NCBI GenBank assembly: GCA_035504095.1
Contig: DATJSN010000072.1
Location: forward strand, 1-15,550
Reading direction: 5' to 3'
DNA: 15,550 nt
Source of the DNA: DATJSN01 sp035504095
GTDB lineage: Bacteria > Planctomycetota > Phycisphaerae > WQYP01
Below are positions 14,078 to 15,550 of this stretch, one piece after another. How positions within the stretch are numbered: the first letter of the stretch is position 1; every line of letters begins with the position of its first letter. The notes beneath the pieces are model-generated. The model saw nothing but the letters and a program-made list of their open reading frames with translations. It was not told where the DNA came from and made no database searches. The position numbers were made by a program, and so were the translations under genes.

Positions 14078-14530
14078 ATGACCAACGAATCTCTTAATAG
14101 TAATTTGCAGATGTCTAATAGATCGCGAATTTGGATTGCACGCGTCCTTGTCTTAATAGGCTGGATCGTGGTTTTGTGTTCGCTGCCTATGGTTACTGAT
14201 ATCGGTTTCCAAGGTGGTCCGTTAAAACTATGGCAAAATATCGTATTAACCTCACTGCTAGTCTTACCGATTCTCTTGTTAATCTGGATGGGAGAATTCT
14301 TGTTGATGTTAATGGCGACTTTGGCAGCGCTATTTAATGGCCGGTTGATCGTTCTATCGGCGCGAGTACTTTCTGTGCCGCTCACAGTCTCAACAATTTG
14401 GGCCATCATGGCCAGTTGTAATCCCAAAAGCCCTCCATCCCCTCCATATTATGTCATGGCCCTGGGCATAGTTATTATCGCGGCAGCAATCTGGGTTATC
14501 CCCGTAAAAACTCGAAAAATTTCAAATTAG
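14078..14530 (+). CDS. Four-helix membrane protein, array gene 4 (paralogue of gene 3)
   Basis: The protein has 150 residues, starting at ATG 14078 about 15 bp after repeat Rc. A short polar N-terminus is followed by hydrophobic segments at about 18-38, 53-86, 92-113 and 125-142. It matches array gene 3 in order and spacing of landmarks: IGWIVVLCSLPMVTD for VGWLALVVSMPMLFD, ATLAAL for ATLATL and IWVIPV for AWIRPV. The paralogy is therefore convincing even though overall identity is low. The linker between segments 3 and 4 is Pro-rich (NPKSPPSPPYY). It ends KISN-stop, with the last codons inside the next repeat head. I recognise no family or catalytic residue; a membrane-bound accessory or immunity role is only a guess from context. 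Confidence 0.62.
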   Translation: MTNESLNSNLQMSNRSRIWIARVLVLIGWIVVLCSLPMVTDIGFQGGPLKLWQNIVLTSLLVLPILLLIWMGEFLLMLMATLAALFNGRLIVLSARVLSVPLTVSTIWAIMASCNPKSPPSPPYYVMALGIVIIAAAIWVIPVKTRKISN

Positions 14531-14636
14531 GACACTAATAAGCACTGCCACAATTCGCGGGTCGTTATAATTTGAGAAGCTAGTTTAATTTATCACGTTT
14601 GGGAGTCAAAAAAATTGCTGGCGTTGATTGACTGAG
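14520..14636 (+). repeat. Array repeat Rd, full-length (head type A plus core)
   Basis: The head TTTCAAATTAGGACACTA is identical to 13404-13421; the core keeps GTCGTT, AATTTGAGAAG, ATCACGTTTGGGAG, AAATTGCTGGCGTTGATTGA. Inside the CAATT/AATTG outer stem, TTTGA can pair with TCAAA. It overlaps the stop codon of array gene 4. Confidence 0.8.
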
Positions 14637-14643
14637 CTTTATT

Positions 14644-14913
14644 ATGAATCGTGAACAGATTTTGAAAGAACTTGATGCATATATCGACGTTATATCGAAA
14701 CCGCTGCCAGCTCACGATCTGGCTAATGGTTGGGATGCCGAGCGCCAGCACAAAGCGATCAGGATTATGAATGAGATTCGAGAAGTGCTCCGGACGGGAG
14801 GGGCATTACCCAAATGGAGCATTGTCCGCACCATGGATTCTTGGGGAGTCAAGGGGGAGTTGTTTGATCAAGCCTGTGCTATATCCCACCATCTTAAAAT
14901 TATGAAGGATTGA
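14644..14913 (+). CDS. Unknown 89-residue helical protein, array gene 5
   Basis: The ATG at 14644 is about 10 bp after repeat Rd. The chain is predicted mostly helical and soluble: MNREQILKELDAYIDVISK, HKAIRIMNEIREVL, then WSIVRTMDSWGVKGELFDQA and ISHHLKIMKD. No family is recognised. The size, single-gene cassette position and plus orientation match the other array members. After its TGA, 42 bp lead into a degenerate repeat, so unlike genes 2-4 its stop is not inside the repeat head. Codon use is intermediate between the AT-rich array genes and the core genes. No metal, membrane or export motif is visible. Confidence 0.6.
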   Translation: MNREQILKELDAYIDVISKPLPAHDLANGWDAERQHKAIRIMNEIREVLRTGGALPKWSIVRTMDSWGVKGELFDQACAISHHLKIMKD

Positions 14914-14955
14914 AATAGTCCAAGAGAGGATGTCGCGATTATATTGGCAATATTA

Positions 14956-15000
14956 TTTCAAACTGAACCATCACCGCAATTCTCGGATCGTTGCAATTCG
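14956..15000 (+). repeat. Array repeat Re, truncated last copy
   Basis: TTTCAAACTGAACCATCACC, then GCAATTCTCGGATCGTTGCAATT, after which similarity stops at CGCGG. The conserved GTTTGGGAG and TGATTGA parts are missing, so the array is broken here. Confidence 0.65.
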
Positions 15001-15019
15001 CGGCGATCGGGTATATACT
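14991..15019 (+). promoter_or_regulatory. Promoter, -35 box inside the last array repeat
   Basis: TTGCAA (14991-14996), a 17-bp spacer, then TATACT (15014-15019). The start would be near 15026, just before a CAGTCAA-TGG-TTGACTG hairpin (15029-15045) that may be an operator or leader stem. The likely target is the RNase R-like gene, with a leader of about 200 nt. A second TATACT at 15191-15196, without a clear -35, lies closer to that gene. Confidence 0.5.
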
Positions 15020-15140
15020 GGATTCACTCAGTCAATGGTTGACTGCTGACTCAAGACCGCACTTCATAACGTGGAAATAAAAAAATCCCCAGTTTGATTG
15101 CCTATTAGTTATAAATTTAACATTCATTTGCTTCAAAAGT

Positions 15141-15180
15141 ACTCTTTTTTCGCTTCGCCGCCGCGCCATGTTCGCCGGCG
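15141..15180 (-). pseudogene. Remnant resembling the 3' end of the AHSA1-like gene
   Basis: TTCGCTTCGCCGCCGCGCCA and the bases after it match 12215-12246 with a few substitutions, and on the minus strand they read AGEHGAAAKRK against AGEYGAAANRK. The flanking TTCAAAAGTAC also resembles the array head at 12191. Only about 12 codons remain. Confidence 0.4.
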
Positions 15181-15223
15181 GTCGGGGCGATATACTCAGT
15201 CGCAATTAAGAAAGGAATTGTCC

Positions 15224-15550
15224 TTGAAGGACACAACATTATCCGAACAAATTATTGACCTTCTGGTCTCCATGCAGGGAGGCCCGCTTCCCGTCGCCGA
15301 TATAAGCCGCCGTCTGGCGCTTTCCCGCGATCGATCCGAAGAACTCCGCAGCGCGCTGGAGGAACTAATCTCCGCCGGGAGCCTGGTCCCTCTGGATAAC
15401 GGCGCCGCCGTTGGCTTGCCCATCACCCCGGATCAAATCGTCGGCATATTTCACTCCACGACCCGCGGCTTTGGCTTTGTGACCTCAATTCGGCCTGATC
15501 CCCTGGGCGATATGTTCATCCCACCCCAGGACACCATGGACGCTATTACC
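15224..15550 (+). CDS. rnr: RNase R/RNase II-family exoribonuclease, N-terminal part (runs off window)
   Basis: Open from TTG 15224 to the window end (109 codons). TTG is chosen because AAAGGA (15211-15216) sits 7 nt upstream; there is no ATG before residue 17. Residues 4-60 form a winged-helix region (LSEQIIDLLVSM, VADISRRLALSRD, LRSALEELISAGSLV), as at the start of RNase R. Next comes the cold-shock-like OB domain signature: IVGIFHSTTRGFGFVTSIRP then GDMFIPPQDTMDAIT. RNase R degrades structured RNA 3' to 5' in quality control and under stress. The catalytic RNB domain lies outside the window, so RNase II-like relatives cannot be fully excluded, but the GFGFV and (D/N)-x-FIPP motifs favour RNase R. 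Transcription probably comes from the promoter at 14991-15019. Confidence 0.82.
   Translation, partial: MKDTTLSEQIIDLLVSMQGGPLPVADISRRLALSRDRSEELRSALEELISAGSLVPLDNGAAVGLPITPDQIVGIFHSTTRGFGFVTSIRPDPLGDMFIPPQDTMDAIT

Larger units (their letters stand above)
14914..15223. other. Gene-free junction between the array and the RNase R gene
   Basis: Contains a degenerate repeat (14956-15000), a good promoter (14991-15019), a hairpin (15029-15045), an A/T-rich stretch and a remnant matching the AHSA1-like gene end (15141-15180). No gene is seen. Confidence 0.55.

Noticed and set aside
13404..14636. Classical integron attC sites
   Set aside because: Repeat ends do not give paired RYYYAAC and GTTRRRY boxes in all copies; GCTTAAC fits in Rb only, and the right end reads GTTGATT or GCTGATT. 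No IntI is encoded in the window.
11593..14636. CRISPR array
   Set aside because: The repeats are 76-117 bp, imperfect, few, and separated by coding sequence of variable length.
9782..14913. Amidases as toxins with array genes as immunity genes
   Set aside because: The amidases have Tat/lipoprotein signals and housekeeping-like zinc sites; no secretion-system marker or known immunity family is visible, so it is kept as speculation only.

Overview
The window looks like a piece of a bacterial chromosome, probably an environmental member of the Planctomycetes-Verrucomicrobia-Chlamydiae/Lentisphaerae assemblage. The placement rests on dispersed palindromic repeats that I associate with those genomes (GACAGGCA/TGCCTGTC hairpins, and triple-hairpin units around CCCGGCGTAGTC), on many Tat-type and envelope genes, and on moderately GC-rich core genes interrupted by AT-richer accessory DNA. 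This is recognition from memory and not a database result.

Layout. (1) 1-198: open C-terminal tail of an unidentified gene, then about 570 bp of hairpin-rich repeat DNA. (2) 772-5220: a tight plus-strand operon encoding a PqqD-like protein, an HprK-like kinase, two family 2 glycosyltransferases and a nucleotidyltransferase-fold protein; the last three junctions are 4-bp stop/start overlaps (ATGA, GTGA, TTGA). The set resembles PqqD/HprK-associated peptide or glycan modification loci; no precursor peptide is recognisable. (3) 5340-7445, minus: MASE1 hybrid histidine kinase, divergent from a DUF2231-like membrane protein (7594-8085). (4) 8278-9012, minus: ComB-like phosphosulfolactate phosphatase, set in repeat DNA. 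(5) 9782-11593: two tandem 299-residue Tat-exported, probably lipid-anchored, zinc amidases of the PGRP/Amidase_2 type, preceded by a structured leader with an orphan terminator.

(6) 11593-15000: an AT-richer accessory array. Single small plus-strand genes (an unknown protein, a CxxC zinc protein, two paralogous four-helix membrane proteins, another unknown protein) are separated by same-orientation copies of a roughly 75-117 bp repeat. Three of the genes stop inside the repeat head, and four repeat copies end at a shared TGATTGA just before the next gene. The array also holds an 18-bp perfect inverted repeat around a truncated ORF plus the zinc protein, and an opposite-strand AHSA1/SRPBCC gene beside a triple-hairpin repeat. 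It behaves like a cassette array but lacks a standard attC core and has no integrase in view. It is the best candidate for something undescribed. (7) 15224 to the end: the start of an RNase R-family exoribonuclease, with a promoter whose -35 box lies inside a degenerate copy of the array repeat, marking the return to core genome.
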